The notes: a model not told the origin generated them from the sequence alone. A stretch of DNA of 64,000 nucleotides from Aquimarina amphilecti (GCF_900109375.1 NZ_FOAB01000002.1:434001-498000); one strand, 5' to 3'; counted from the stretch's first letter, positions 51,729 to 61,744 are shown. Translations and numbers: made by a program.

Positions 51729-52721
51729 TTATACAAATTCAAATCCGCTGAATTTTTCCTGAATCTCATCGAATGCGTTAAAGACATCTATAGAATCGTC
51801 ACTAGTGACCATTTTCATACGATATTCTTTGAAATGGGGAATCCCTTTAAAATAGTTTGTATAATGTCTTCTAGTTTCAAAAACACCTAACTTTTCTCCT
51901 TTCCAATCAATTGCCATTTGTAGGTGTCTGCGGGCTGCAATTACTCTTTCTTCTATAGTTGGTGGAGGTAAATGTTCTCCTGTTTTAAAGTAATGTTTTA
52001 CTTCTTTAAAAAACCAAGGATATCCAATACTAGCTCGTCCAATCATGGCTCCATCTAATCCATATTCATCTCGCATTTCCATAGCACGTTCAGGGCTGTC
52101 AACATCTCCATTTCCAAAAACGGGGATATGCATCCTTGGATTGTTTTTTACTGCAGCAATTGGTTTCCAATCAGCATTACCTTTATACATTTGTGCGCGC
52201 GTGCGACCATGGATTGCAATCGCTTTTGCACCAGCATCTTGTATTCGTTCTGCTACTTCTACAATTTTGATAGAGTCGTGATCCCACCCCAATCTAGTTT
52301 TAACGGTAACGGGTAAATTAGTATGTTCTACCATTGCCTTGGTTAAGGATACCATCAGGTCAATATCTTTTAGAATGCCAGCACCTGCCCCTTTGCTAAC
52401 AACTTTTTTTACCGGACACCCAAAGTTTATATCAATAATATCTGGCCCAGATGCCTCTACGATTTCTACAGATTTAAGCATGGAGTCAAGATTAGCTCCA
52501 AAAATTTGAATTCCTACAGGACGTTCTTTTTCGTAAATATCTAATTTCATTACGCTTTTTGCTGCATCTCGAATTAATCCTTCACTGGATATAAATTCTG
52601 TATAGACAACGTCCGCTCCTTGTTCTTTACACAGTGCGCGAAAAGGGGGATCGCTTACATCTTCCATTGGTGCTAATAATAATGGAAATTCTCCAACATC
52701 TATGTCTCCTATCTTTGCCAC
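51729..52721 (-). CDS. dusB: tRNA-dihydrouridine synthase
   Basis: A 330-aa FMN enzyme: LLLAPMEDVSDPPFRALC at the N-terminus, the catalytic Cys in NFGCPVKKVVSKGAGAG, TRLGWDH, IHGRTRAQMY and GNGDVDSPE. It reduces uridines to dihydrouridine in tRNA D-loops. The length and motifs match bacterial DusB. It is convergent with the permease gene (13 bp). Confidence 0.94.
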   Translation of the reverse strand: MAKIGDIDVGEFPLLLAPMEDVSDPPFRALCKEQGADVVYTEFISSEGLIRDAAKSVMKLDIYEKERPVGIQIFGANLDSMLKSVEIVEASGPDIIDINFGCPVKKVVSKGAGAGILKDIDLMVSLTKAMVEHTNLPVTVKTRLGWDHDSIKIVEVAERIQDAGAKAIAIHGRTRAQMYKGNADWKPIAAVKNNPRMHIPVFGNGDVDSPERAMEMRDEYGLDGAMIGRASIGYPWFFKEVKHYFKTGEHLPPPTIEERVIAARRHLQMAIDWKGEKLGVFETRRHYTNYFKGIPHFKEYRMKMVTSDDSIDVFNAFDEIQEKFSGFEFV

Positions 52722-52824
52722 AATCTCTGTTTGTTAGGTTATATATTATTTAAATATGTGGCAAAAGTACGAATAATGTAAGATTTATAAATAGGTGTGA
52801 TAGTTATTAAAAGTAGAATGAATG

Positions 52825-52854
52825 TTGCCTGCCTCTGAGTTTTTTCTATTTTTG
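52825..52854 (+). promoter_or_regulatory. Complete Bacteroidota promoter of the LRR lipoprotein gene
   Basis: TTG (52825-52827), a 19-bp spacer, then TATTTTTG (52847-52854) match the -33/-7 consensus exactly, 20 bp upstream of the ATG. Confidence 0.65.
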
Positions 52855-52874
52855 CGGCACCCAAAATATACAAT

Positions 52875-54272
52875 ATGAAGCATATAACTACATTTCGTTT
52901 ATCTACTTTTTTATTATTATTTGTTATTTTATTTATTTCTTGTGAAGAAGATAATGAAACAAATTTATTAACTGTTCCTGTAAAAATTGTAACAGCGAAT
53001 AATGAAGTTACTCCAAGTACGAATCTTCTTATAACTTCTGAGAATCCTAGTAATCCAGAAGAGCAATATCCTTTAAGCTTTAATGTAGAGTATAATATGT
53101 TGACATCTATAAATATAGTAGACAATGGTGGTTCGTTTTATTTTTACTTTAGAGATAGAAATCTGGGAGTCATAGAACAACGATTTACCAAAGAAGAATT
53201 ATTAACCTATACATTAGATAACCCTTTAATTTTAGAATTTGGTGGGCATTTGGCTGAAGAGGTATACACAATAACTGTAGATACGCAATCTAATGGTAAA
53301 ATAGATATGGTTACCAGATTGTTTGAAACAACATTGTATCATGTGGAGTGGGGAGATGGAGAAGATGATACTATGGAGGCTCCGATGAATGAATCTACAT
53401 TTGCTTCTGATTTTCTGAAGCATACCTATGACAATGCAGGGACGTATACAATTACAGTAAGAGCAGCAAGAAAAGATGATGTTCAGGGAATCACCTTAGG
53501 TTCTGCTGTTGAATTAAGACCGGCAAAAGTAACAGCTATACAGCTAAATGATCTGGATAATTTGGAAATTTTAAGTTTAGGATATAATACCATCCAAAGT
53601 ATTGATGATGTTATTGCTAAGTTGCCTATGTTAAAAGACCTAAGTTTACGATTTGGGGTAATGACATCTATTGATCTTACAAATAATACAGAATTAGAAT
53701 TTTTGTTACTAAATAGTTCAAGATTCGAGGAGATTAAAGGCTTGCAGACTTTGACAAAACTACAGCGTTTAGGATTGAAAATAGCCTTTAACAATGTGAA
53801 TGTTTCTAAATTTCCAGAATTAGAATTTCTTTATTTGTCAAATAATAATATAGAGATTATTGATGTTTCACAAAACCCCAAATTAGAACATATTAATCTT
53901 GGAAATAATAAGTTAACTAGTATAGATTTAAGTAATAACCCTGAAGTAAGTTGGTTATATCTTTATGATAATAATATTGAATCGGTGGATATCTCTAATT
54001 TAGAAAAATTAGAAGTTTTAAGTTTATCTTCTGCTCCGTTAAAAACTATTGATTATCCAATTAGTTTAAATTATTTAGAAAGGCTTAATTTCTCGAATTG
54101 TTTTCAGCTAGGTGGATCCAGAGGATTGTTGGATTTATTATATGCAGGTCAGGAGAATAATCCAAGAGAATCTGTGTCTATTGCTTTTCCTACAAGTTGG
54201 GGCTTTAGTTCGGAAGATATGGAGAGACTTGAGGCTTTAGAGGCTAATTTTAATTGGAGCATATCGTATTGA
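52875..54272 (+). CDS. Leucine-rich-repeat lipoprotein
   Basis: A 465-aa lipoprotein (lipobox FISC, Cys23). Residues about 30-115 are strand-rich. Residues 130-195 resemble a PKD-like fold (VEWGDGEDD, HTYDNAGTYTITVRA). Residues 215-420 are SDS22/BspA-like leucine-rich repeats (LEFLYLSNNNIEIIDVSQNP, INLGNNKLTSIDLSNNP). It is probably surface-anchored and binds proteins or surfaces. A complete promoter lies directly upstream. A frame on the opposite strand across the 5' end is not supported. Confidence 0.87.
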   Translation: MKHITTFRLSTFLLLFVILFISCEEDNETNLLTVPVKIVTANNEVTPSTNLLITSENPSNPEEQYPLSFNVEYNMLTSINIVDNGGSFYFYFRDRNLGVIEQRFTKEELLTYTLDNPLILEFGGHLAEEVYTITVDTQSNGKIDMVTRLFETTLYHVEWGDGEDDTMEAPMNESTFASDFLKHTYDNAGTYTITVRAARKDDVQGITLGSAVELRPAKVTAIQLNDLDNLEILSLGYNTIQSIDDVIAKLPMLKDLSLRFGVMTSIDLTNNTELEFLLLNSSRFEEIKGLQTLTKLQRLGLKIAFNNVNVSKFPELEFLYLSNNNIEIIDVSQNPKLEHINLGNNKLTSIDLSNNPEVSWLYLYDNNIESVDISNLEKLEVLSLSSAPLKTIDYPISLNYLERLNFSNCFQLGGSRGLLDLLYAGQENNPRESVSIAFPTSWGFSSEDMERLEALEANFNWSISY

Positions 54273-54379
54273 TTTTTGATAAACTATATAGTTACAATTC
54301 GTCTTACCTAATACAAAAATTTTGTTTTTACACAAAGTAAAATAAGTAGTGTTTACATAATTTATACTTATTAATCGAT

Positions 54380-54387
54380 TATATTTG
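54380..54387 (+). promoter_or_regulatory. -7 element upstream of the lepA leader
   Basis: TATATTTG is a perfect TAnnTTTG and predicts transcription from about 54393, giving a leader of about 135 nt before the lepA ATG. Confidence 0.5.
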
Positions 54388-54392
54388 CAAGT

Positions 54393-54528
54393 CATTACAG
54401 TAGTGGAAACTGCGTGAGGGATTGTAGAGGAAATCCCGCAGCCTGACGAAGGAAGTGCGAGGAATTGAAACGGAAAGCCCGACCTGCCTCTGGTGGGTCA
54501 CGCCCTAAAGACTAATTGAAGAGATAGC
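54393..54528 (+). ncRNA. Candidate structured RNA / 5' leader of lepA
   Basis: This stretch is distinctly G+C-rich for the region and foldable. Hairpin 1: 54410-54413 with 54438-54441 (CTGC/GCAG) stacked on 54418-54422 with 54433-54437 (GGGAT/ATCCC). Hairpin 2: 54481-54488 with 54492-54499 (GACCTGCC and GGTGGGTC, two G-U pairs, TCT loop). A competing long-range pairing joins GCGTGA (54412-54417) with TCACGC (54498-54503). Repeated GGAAA/GGAAG words lie in the loops. It does not match SRP, RNase P, tmRNA or cobalamin riboswitch signatures as I know them. It may be a cis leader or a separate small RNA. Confidence 0.5.
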
Positions 54529-56325
54529 ATGAAAAATATAAGGAATTTTTGCATTATTGCGCATATTGATCACGGTAAAAGTACGTTAGCAGATCGATTG
54601 TTGGATTTTACAGGATCTGTTACCGCACGTGAGGCTCAGGCGCAATTATTGGATAGTATGGACCTAGAACGTGAGCGTGGCATTACGATCAAGAGTCATG
54701 CAATTCAGATGGAGTACACATACAAAGGAGAGGAATATATTTTGAATCTTATTGATACTCCTGGGCACGTTGATTTTTCTTACGAAGTTTCTCGTTCTAT
54801 AGCTGCTTGCGAAGGCGCTTTACTTATTGTTGATGCTGCGCAAAGTATCCAGGCGCAGACAATTTCTAATTTGTATTTAGCATTGGAAAACGATCTGGAA
54901 ATTATTCCGGTATTGAATAAAGTAGATTTACCAAGTGCAAACCCAGAAGAGGTGACTGATGATATTGTAGATCTATTGGGATGTGATCCAGAAGAAGTAA
55001 TTCCTGCTAGTGCAAAAACGGGTATTGGAATTGAAGAAATTCTTGAAGCAATTGTAGAGAGAGTTCCTGCTCCGGAAGGGAACCCTGATGAGCCATTACA
55101 AGCATTAATTTTTGATTCAGTTTATAATTCTTTTAGAGGGGTAGAAACTTATTTTAAGGTTGTAAATGGTGAAATCAAAAAAGGGCAACAAATTAAATTT
55201 GTCGCTACAGGGAAAGATTATTCTGCTGATGAAGTGGGTACACTAAAGCTTAATCAAGTGGTTAAGAAAAGTATTAAGACAGGAGATGTTGGATATTTGA
55301 TTACGGGTATTAAGGATGCTCGAGAAGTAAAGGTTGGAGATACTATTACAGATGCAAAAACTCCAACTCAGAATGCTATTGAAGGTTTCGAGGATGTAAA
55401 ACCGATGGTATTTGCAGGGATTTATCCGGTAGATACAGAGGATTATGAAGAACTTCGTTCTTCTATGGAAAAATTACAGCTTAATGATGCTTCTTTGGTT
55501 TTTTTACCAGAGAGTTCTGCTGCATTAGGATTTGGTTTTCGCTGTGGATTCTTAGGGATGTTACATATGGAAATCATCCAAGAGCGATTGGAACGAGAGT
55601 TTAATATGACCGTAATTACTACGGTGCCAAACGTGTCTTACCATGCATTTACTAATAAGAACCCTGATGATATTATCATTGTTAATAACCCTACAGATTT
55701 ACCAGATCCGTCTTCTATGAATCGTGTAGAAGAACCTTATATAAAGGCAACTATTATTACCAAGTCAGATTTTGTGGGTTCAGTAATGTCTCTTTGTATT
55801 GAAAAGCGTGGTGAGATTACAAATCAAACCTATCTAACCACAGAGAGGGTAGAGTTGACATTTGATATGCCGTTAGCAGAAATCGTATTTGATTTTTATG
55901 ATCGACTTAAAACGGTATCTAAGGGGTATGCTTCTTTTGATTATACACCTATTGGTATGCGTCCATCGAAATTAGTAAAAGTAGATATGTTGCTTAATGG
56001 AAATATAGTAGATGCGTTATCTGCTTTACTCCATAAAGACAATGCCTACGGTATTGGTAAAAAGATTTGTGAAAAATTAAAAGAATTGATTCCTCGCCAA
56101 CAATTTGACATTCCAATTCAAGCTGCAATTGGTGCGAAATTTATAGCCAGAGAAACAGTGAAAGCTTTAAGAAAAGATGTTACTGCTAAGTGTTATGGAG
56201 GTGATATCTCTCGTAAGCGTAAGCTTTTAGAAAAACAGAAAAAAGGTAAAAAACGTATGCGTCAGGTAGGTAATGTAGAAATTCCACAGGAAGCTTTCAT
56301 GGCTGTATTGAAATTAAATGATTAA
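54529..56325 (+). CDS. lepA: Elongation factor 4 (LepA)
   Basis: A 598-aa translational GTPase: [14 protein letters not shown] (G1), RGITIKS (G2), DTPGHVDF (G3), NKVDLPSA (G4) and the LepA-specific C-terminal domain ([20 protein letters not shown]: [15 protein letters not shown]). It back-translocates or remodels stalled ribosomes. The length is standard. The gene directly follows the structured leader and ends at a very strong terminator. Confidence 0.97.
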   Translation: MKNIRNFCIIAHIDHGKSTLADRLLDFTGSVTAREAQAQLLDSMDLERERGITIKSHAIQMEYTYKGEEYILNLIDTPGHVDFSYEVSRSIAACEGALLIVDAAQSIQAQTISNLYLALENDLEIIPVLNKVDLPSANPEEVTDDIVDLLGCDPEEVIPASAKTGIGIEEILEAIVERVPAPEGNPDEPLQALIFDSVYNSFRGVETYFKVVNGEIKKGQQIKFVATGKDYSADEVGTLKLNQVVKKSIKTGDVGYLITGIKDAREVKVGDTITDAKTPTQNAIEGFEDVKPMVFAGIYPVDTEDYEELRSSMEKLQLNDASLVFLPESSAALGFGFRCGFLGMLHMEIIQERLEREFNMTVITTVPNVSYHAFTNKNPDDIIIVNNPTDLPDPSSMNRVEEPYIKATIITKSDFVGSVMSLCIEKRGEITNQTYLTTERVELTFDMPLAEIVFDFYDRLKTVSKGYASFDYTPIGMRPSKLVKVDMLLNGNIVDALSALLHKDNAYGIGKKICEKLKELIPRQQFDIPIQAAIGAKFIARETVKALRKDVTAKCYGGDISRKRKLLEKQKKGKKRMRQVGNVEIPQEAFMAVLKLND

Positions 56326-56374
56326 TTATTTTAAGAATTAAATAAGTAAGAAAAAACTTCTATAAAATAGATTT

Positions 56375-56430
56375 AAAAAGGTTAAAATGCGTTTTTTTAG
56401 GATTAAAAACGCATTTTAACCTTTTTTTTG
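56375..56430 (+). terminator. Strong terminator of lepA
   Basis: A 22-bp perfect stem (56375-56396 with 56405-56426, loop TTAGGATT) followed by TTTTG. It is one of the longest perfect stems in the window. Confidence 0.9.
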
Positions 56431-56438
56431 TATATTTG
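56431..56438 (+). promoter_or_regulatory. -7 element downstream of the lepA terminator
   Basis: TATATTTG fits TAnnTTTG directly after the terminator and 72 bp before a 25-codon open frame (56511). No -33 TTG at the expected spacing. Confidence 0.35.
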
Positions 56439-56510
56439 TATCCAGATATAGTTATATAAAGTTTTATTTATGTATCTATATAGAACTAAACAACAATAAT
56501 GTAAAGAGCT

Positions 56511-56588
56511 ATGCAGAATTTTTTTACTAAGCAACCTATCTACGTTTATTTTTTTATCATTTCTATCGTGTTAGCTTGCATTTCTTAG
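56511..56588 (+). CDS. Possible 25-aa hydrophobic peptide
   Basis: ATG 56511 to TAG 56588 encodes MQNFFTKQPIYVYFFIISIV plus five residues ending LACIS. It has a basic start, one hydrophobic stretch and a lipobox-like LAC close to its end. It could be a membrane micropeptide or the stub of a decayed lipoprotein gene. Coding status unproven. Confidence 0.3.
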   Translation: MQNFFTKQPIYVYFFIISIVLACIS

Positions 56589-56648
56589 GGAAATACTGGT
56601 AACAGATCATTTAAAGAAGAATTTGTTTTTACAGGAAATAGATTTTTC

Positions 56649-57467
56649 CTAAATAGATTTTTTTCTTTTTGCCTCAATCATCTTAGAGAGCATATATTCA
56701 ACCCCATTTTCGTCATTACTTTTAGTAGTATAATTTGCTACAGCTTTTACATTAGGATGTGCATTTTGCATTGCAAAACTATATGTTGCTTGTGACATCA
56801 TTTCTAGATCATTATTGTAATCACCAAATACCATAGTTTCATTGGTTGAAATATTTAAGCTATTCTGAACATTTTTAAGCGCATATCCCTTATTGGCATT
56901 ATTATGGGATAAGTCAAGCCAAACTTTTCCTGAGACTTTTACTTTTAATCTGCTTTCTAGGTGCTTAAGAGCTGGATACAAATATTTTTCTGATCCCTTC
57001 TCATTACATATTGCTATTTTTAAGTATTGATCATCAATTACCTCTGATAAATCTTTTACTATTTCGTACCTGCCATAAAACTCTTCTAACATGTTTTCGA
57101 AATCCTTACCATAATCCTCTATATATGCTTTTTTTCGACCACATAGAATTACTTGAGAACCTTTAAGATCTTTTGTTGCATCTAAGAGTTCTAAATATGT
57201 TTTTCGATCAATTTCTGTTGTTTGTAATTCTTCATCTTTATGCATTGTTAATGCACCGTTTTCGGCAATAACAATCATATCATCTTTAATGGCTTTTAGT
57301 TTATGAAGAATACTGTAGTATTGTCTACCGCTTGCGGCAACAAACGTTACACCTAACTCTTTTAATTCATCAAATAAGTAAAAAAAGGATTGACTTACTT
57401 CCCCTCTTGAGTTAAGGAGAGTGCCGTCCATATCAGTAGCTACTAATTTTATTTGAGATAAATCCAT
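56649..57467 (-). CDS. Cof-type HAD-IIB phosphatase
   Basis: A 272-aa HAD hydrolase: motif I ATDMDGTLLNS, motif II AASGRQY, motif IV VFGDYNNDLEMM and the cap region between. The family dephosphorylates sugar phosphates, FMN or PLP; the substrate is unknown. It is an isolated minus-strand gene convergent with lepA. Confidence 0.9.
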   Translation of the reverse strand: MDLSQIKLVATDMDGTLLNSRGEVSQSFFYLFDELKELGVTFVAASGRQYYSILHKLKAIKDDMIVIAENGALTMHKDEELQTTEIDRKTYLELLDATKDLKGSQVILCGRKKAYIEDYGKDFENMLEEFYGRYEIVKDLSEVIDDQYLKIAICNEKGSEKYLYPALKHLESRLKVKVSGKVWLDLSHNNANKGYALKNVQNSLNISTNETMVFGDYNNDLEMMSQATYSFAMQNAHPNVKAVANYTTKSNDENGVEYMLSKMIEAKRKKSI

Positions 57468-57569
57468 ATGATAAAAGTTAAGATGACAAAGGTATTAGAG
57501 TTTACAGTAAGAATATAAACTCTTCCTGTGAAATTTGTATTAAATTGCTATTCTTAAACAGTAGATCTC

Positions 57570-57992
57570 ATGAAATTCTTTCAAAAAGAAATAAAATTAC
57601 AACCGTATTCTAGGGGTTTTCATTTGATTACAGATGAAGTAATTTCTAAAATTCCTGAGATTAGCGAAATAGTTATTGGTCAATTACAGGTTTTCATCAA
57701 ACATACTTCGGCGAGTTTGACCATTAATGAAAATGCTGATCCTACTGTTCGTCAGGACTTTGAAAGCCATATGAATCAAATGGTGCCAGAAAATCAAGCA
57801 TATTATATCCATACTTATGAAGGTCCTGATGATATGCCTGCACATATTAAAGCTTCATTAATGGGAACTTCTATACAGATACCAATTACTAGTGGCAGAC
57901 TTAATTTAGGAACCTGGCAAGGGATCTATTTATGTGAACATAGAAACTATGGAGGTTCTAGAAAATTAGTGTTAACGGTATTTGGTTCTTAG
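57570..57992 (+). CDS. YjbQ family protein (UPF0047)
   Basis: A 140-aa protein with the family signature: KHTSASLTINENADPTVRQD, HTYEGPDDMPAHIKASLMGTS and TWQGIYLCEHR. Metal-binding His and Glu are in place. YjbQ proteins show low thiamine-phosphate-synthase activity in vitro but their main role is open. Its 3' end overlaps the convergent membrane-protein gene by 4 bp. Confidence 0.92.
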   Translation: MKFFQKEIKLQPYSRGFHLITDEVISKIPEISEIVIGQLQVFIKHTSASLTINENADPTVRQDFESHMNQMVPENQAYYIHTYEGPDDMPAHIKASLMGTSIQIPITSGRLNLGTWQGIYLCEHRNYGGSRKLVLTVFGS

Positions 57993-58429
57993 AACCAATT
58001 TGCCCAAGGAATTCGGGATAACATTAATATCCAAGCTAGTGTATAAAAAATTGCTAACATTTTAAGTTTTGGTGTAGAGGTCAATTTCTTTTTATGCTTA
58101 GAATATCCTATTGTAATTAACACTACAGTTAAGATCATTACTGTTGGGTGTTCTACATTATACAATCTTAATAGAGGGTCTTTCATGATTTCGCTCATTC
58201 CGATACCTTCTGTAAACCATACAATCGTAGGAGAGACAAAGAATATAACGATACCGATCAATAGTTGAAGATGTGTAACTATTAATCCAAAAAGTGATAT
58301 TCTAAAATCTTTAGGTGCATATTCTCTTTTAGTAAAAAAACCAATTAAAGCGTTGATAGTAGCAAGGGTAACAACAAGAACAACTAGATATGCCCAATAG
58401 GAGTGAACGATTTGTATAGCTTCGTACAT
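57989..58429 (-). CDS. Small multi-helix membrane protein (possible cytochrome-b-like)
   Basis: A 146-aa inner-membrane protein with four hydrophobic helices (about residues 8-28, 43-66, 92-110 and 122-140). Conserved His lie in IVHSYWAY, IVTHLQLL and NVEHPTVM, each in or next to a helix, a layout that could bind heme, as in small cytochrome-b-like proteins of Bacteroidota. Some databases label homologues as ribosomal L27 by error. Function unknown. Confidence 0.7.
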   Translation of the reverse strand: MYEAIQIVHSYWAYLVVLVVTLATINALIGFFTKREYAPKDFRISLFGLIVTHLQLLIGIVIFFVSPTIVWFTEGIGMSEIMKDPLLRLYNVEHPTVMILTVVLITIGYSKHKKKLTSTPKLKMLAIFYTLAWILMLSRIPWANWF

Positions 58430-58470
58430 AATGATGTGTTTAGTTTATCCAAAGGTAAACATAATGTATA

Positions 58471-58501
58471 AAAAAACCTCGCTCAATTTGAGCGAGGTTT
58501 T
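58471..58501 (-). terminator. Terminator of the TonB-dependent receptor gene
   Basis: AAAACCTCGCTCAA pairs with TTGAGCGAGGTTTT, followed on the minus strand by TTTTATAC. It is 19 bp past the receptor stop. Confidence 0.85.
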
Positions 58502-58519
58502 GAATTATGGTTATATGTT

Positions 58520-61500
58520 TTAGTTGAAGATATATCTTAAACCAACTTGCATTTGCCATCTTGATGATTGTAATCCATTATCATCTAATTGCTCGATCCC
58601 ATTTTCGAAAGAAGCAGGATTAAAACTAAATTCAGGATCAGGACCAGCTTGTTCCGTTTCTAACAAACGAACGTCACTAGTAAACTTACGTTTTCCCCAA
58701 TCTTTATTTAATAAATTAGTGAAGTTGAAAATATCTAAAGATACCTGAAGCGTGTTTTTGTATTTTCCAGTATTGATATAAAAGTCTTGTAAGAATTTTA
58801 AATCAATAGTGTTACTCCAAGGGCCTCTTGATCCATTACGCTCTGCATACTGACCTCTTCTGTCTCTTAGGTAATCATTTCCTTCGATAAATGCATTTAA
58901 AGCATCCCATTGTTGTTGAGAGCTTAATCCATTTTCTCCATCAACCAATACGATTTCACTTTGGTTAGCTGGGATATAGATTAAGGCATTATCTCTAGAA
59001 TCATCATTTAAAAGATCTCTACCTTCTCTATAAATAAAAGAGTATGGAGAACCTTGATTAGCTTCATAGAAAAGAGCAATAGTAGATTTCATAAAACCAA
59101 GGTATTCTTTTTCATAACTTACATTTGCAGTTACACGAGATCCAGCTGAGAAATCTGATCTTCCTAAAGGTATGTCTGCATTCTTACCGTTTACAGTTTG
59201 TATATTTCTCCACTGAGAACTATTCTGAGAAGAAGTTCCATCAAAAATTGATTCTGCTTCTCCGTAAGAATAAGATACACTTCCTTGGAAACCATTAGAG
59301 AATGGTTTTCTTAATGTAACAGAAGCGTTATAAGAGAAACCTTCACCTGTATTTGTTCCTAATGTAATTCTTCCATATGTATTATCGATTAAATCACCAA
59401 AGCTATCGCTATAGAAAGGTCTGTTATCAGCACCATTTAAGAAGCCTTCTGCTTCTGCAATGTTTAAGTTTTCATAATAGATATTTGTAATTACATCCGT
59501 ATATAAGAAATCCGCGCTAGCAATTAATCCCCAGAATGGTAATTTTTGATCTATCGCGATGTTATATTTCATAAATTGTGGTAATCTAAGATCAGGAGAA
59601 AAGATGTCAATGTTACCAGCTAAACCACCAGTTCCAGGTGCTACTGCAACAGGCTGTTGGTTAATGTCAGGGTTAAAAGTGATTGTAGAAGGATCTAAGT
59701 TAAATCCACCTGTAAATCCACCTGTAATACCATTGTTGTTGTAAGATCCTCCAGGCCATACTAATGGGATTCTAGAAGTAAACATTCCTAATCCACCACG
59801 TATTTGAGTAGTTCTATCATTTTTCACATCCCAGTTAAATCCAATTCTTGGAGATAAATGTGCTTTAGGGTTAATTGCTTTACCAACTCTAGCTCCACGT
59901 AAATCTTTTCCAGCAGCTTCTAAGATAGGAATTGTTCTGTTGTTAAAGTCATCATTTACTGGACCATCTTCGAAAATAGGAACATCTACTCTTAAACCAG
60001 CAGTGAATTTAAAGTTTTCAGAAATACTAACTTCATCTTGAACATATACACTTGGTTGGTATAATTTAAATTCTGAAGCCCCATCAGACTCATCACCAAC
60101 AGCGTTACCTCCTACTAGAGAATAACCTCTTTGGTATTCGTCAATAATTCCAGCGTAGAAATCACTAACACTATTGAAAGTGTAATCACCATAGTTAAAT
60201 GCAAAGAAAAGGTTCTTTATTTTAGAAAACTCGTGTTGAGTACCGATTGTTATAGTGTGTTTACCACTATAGATTTCAAAATTATCAGCAATATTTAAAA
60301 CATCTTGGTCTAATAAATTTGCAGTAGAGAAAGGTTCTGCTCCAAAAGTAATAGTACCATTACCATCTCTAATATCTACAGAAGGAAAAGGATCCCCTGA
60401 TGGATCTCTGTCATCTCTTACTGTTTTGTATCCAATTAATAAACTATTAGACGCCCAGCTACCAAAAGAAGAGTTAAGCTCTAAAGTTGTTTCGTTTTTT
60501 ACACTTTCGAAAAGCTCAGAACCATTTATAAAACCGATTCTTGTATTACCACTATTTCTAGCTTCTAGGTTATCTGCGCTAACATAATTATGTTTTACAC
60601 TTAATTGGTTATTGTCGTTAATATTCCAATCTAATCTTACAGTAAATTTGTTACTTTCTAATGTTCTTGTATTATTGTCAAAACCACCTGGGTTAAATCC
60701 GTATGTAGTTTGTAAGAAGTTTGAAAGATCCTGAACTTCAGATAAGCTAGAGTCTCCTTGATAATTACTAAAGTTGAATGGTTGCGGTGTTTCAGTTTCT
60801 TCTCTTTCGTAATTAACAAAGTAGAATAATTTGTCTTTTACAATTGGACCACCTATTCTAACACCGTAAATATTAGAAGAAAAATCTGCTAATTTTTCTC
60901 TAGTTTCACCATCACCTACTAGGCTAGGAGGAGTTTTTCCTGCAAGATCCTGATTTCTGAAGTACGTATATGCCGATCCTTCAATTCTATTTGTTCCAGA
61001 TCTAGTAATTGCGTTGATAGCACCCCCTGCAAAACCTGACTGTCTTACATCAAATGGAGCGATGTTAATCTGAAATGTTTCGATCGCATCAATAGAGAAT
61101 GGGTTTACTCCAGTTTGTCCTCCATCTGTTCCAGAGCCTGCTAAACCAAATACATCATTACTTACACCTCCATCGATGTATAATGCATTGTATCGGTTGT
61201 TTTGACCTGCTAAAGAAACTGAGAATCCGTCATCACCTTCAGTAATCTGTGCTTGCGGAGTTATTCTTACGAAATCCGCTACTGATCTAGATACAGAAGG
61301 TAAAGAGTTAATTTGTCTTTCAGTAACTGTAGTTTCAGTTCCTGTTTTACCAGAATCAAATACTCCACTACGATTAGCTGTAATTACAACTTCTTCAAGA
61401 GCATTAGCCTCTTCTTTCATTTGAGTGTTAATCGCTTTAGAGCTTCCTAACTGAAGAAATACTCCGTCCTGTACGAAACCTAAAAAACCAACATAAGAGA

Positions 61501-61744
61501 TTGTTACTCTATATGGTCCTCCAGTTCTCATATTGGCGATCCTATAATAACCGTCAAAATCTGTAATTGCTCCATACTTAGTACCAGATGGTGTATGAAT
61601 TGCAATCACATTAGCACCCGGAAGTGCGGCACCTGTATTATCTGTAACTTTTCCATTCATGGAAGATTTTGTAACACCTTGGGCAGACATTTCTGCAAAC
61701 GTCGCCAAAAGAATTACAACAAATAAAAATGTAATCTTTTTCAT
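58520..61744 (-). CDS. TonB-dependent receptor with carboxypeptidase-like N-domain (Oar-like)
   Basis: About 1074 aa from ATG 61744, which gives a clean signal peptide (KKITFLFVVILLATFAEMSA); the ATG at 61795 is rejected. Residues about 22-110 are a carboxypeptidase regulatory-like domain (MNGKVTDNTGAALPGANVIA). Residues 125-245 are the plug (SLPSVSRSVADFVRITPQAQ). The rest is a 22-strand-type barrel ending QVGLRYIFN with terminal Phe-Asn. It resembles Oar-type receptors of Bacteroidota more than SusC, since no SusD partner is adjacent. Ligand unknown; it works in the outer membrane with TonB energy. Confidence 0.93.
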   Translation of the reverse strand: MKKITFLFVVILLATFAEMSAQGVTKSSMNGKVTDNTGAALPGANVIAIHTPSGTKYGAITDFDGYYRIANMRTGGPYRVTISYVGFLGFVQDGVFLQLGSSKAINTQMKEEANALEEVVITANRSGVFDSGKTGTETTVTERQINSLPSVSRSVADFVRITPQAQITEGDDGFSVSLAGQNNRYNALYIDGGVSNDVFGLAGSGTDGGQTGVNPFSIDAIETFQINIAPFDVRQSGFAGGAINAITRSGTNRIEGSAYTYFRNQDLAGKTPPSLVGDGETREKLADFSSNIYGVRIGGPIVKDKLFYFVNYEREETETPQPFNFSNYQGDSSLSEVQDLSNFLQTTYGFNPGGFDNNTRTLESNKFTVRLDWNINDNNQLSVKHNYVSADNLEARNSGNTRIGFINGSELFESVKNETTLELNSSFGSWASNSLLIGYKTVRDDRDPSGDPFPSVDIRDGNGTITFGAEPFSTANLLDQDVLNIADNFEIYSGKHTITIGTQHEFSKIKNLFFAFNYGDYTFNSVSDFYAGIIDEYQRGYSLVGGNAVGDESDGASEFKLYQPSVYVQDEVSISENFKFTAGLRVDVPIFEDGPVNDDFNNRTIPILEAAGKDLRGARVGKAINPKAHLSPRIGFNWDVKNDRTTQIRGGLGMFTSRIPLVWPGGSYNNNGITGGFTGGFNLDPSTITFNPDINQQPVAVAPGTGGLAGNIDIFSPDLRLPQFMKYNIAIDQKLPFWGLIASADFLYTDVITNIYYENLNIAEAEGFLNGADNRPFYSDSFGDLIDNTYGRITLGTNTGEGFSYNASVTLRKPFSNGFQGSVSYSYGEAESIFDGTSSQNSSQWRNIQTVNGKNADIPLGRSDFSAGSRVTANVSYEKEYLGFMKSTIALFYEANQGSPYSFIYREGRDLLNDDSRDNALIYIPANQSEIVLVDGENGLSSQQQWDALNAFIEGNDYLRDRRGQYAERNGSRGPWSNTIDLKFLQDFYINTGKYKNTLQVSLDIFNFTNLLNKDWGKRKFTSDVRLLETEQAGPDPEFSFNPASFENGIEQLDDNGLQSSRWQMQVGLRYIFN

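Noticed and set aside
52739-53125. 128-codon minus-strand open frame
   Set aside because: It is antisense to the start of the LRR lipoprotein gene, which has a signal peptide, known repeats and a complete promoter; the antisense product has no recognisable feature.
54393-54528. SRP RNA, RNase P RNA or cobalamin riboswitch
   Set aside because: The diagnostic conserved words of those RNAs (GGAAG SRP tetraloop context, RNase P P4 strands, B12 box) are not present and the length is wrong for RNase P.
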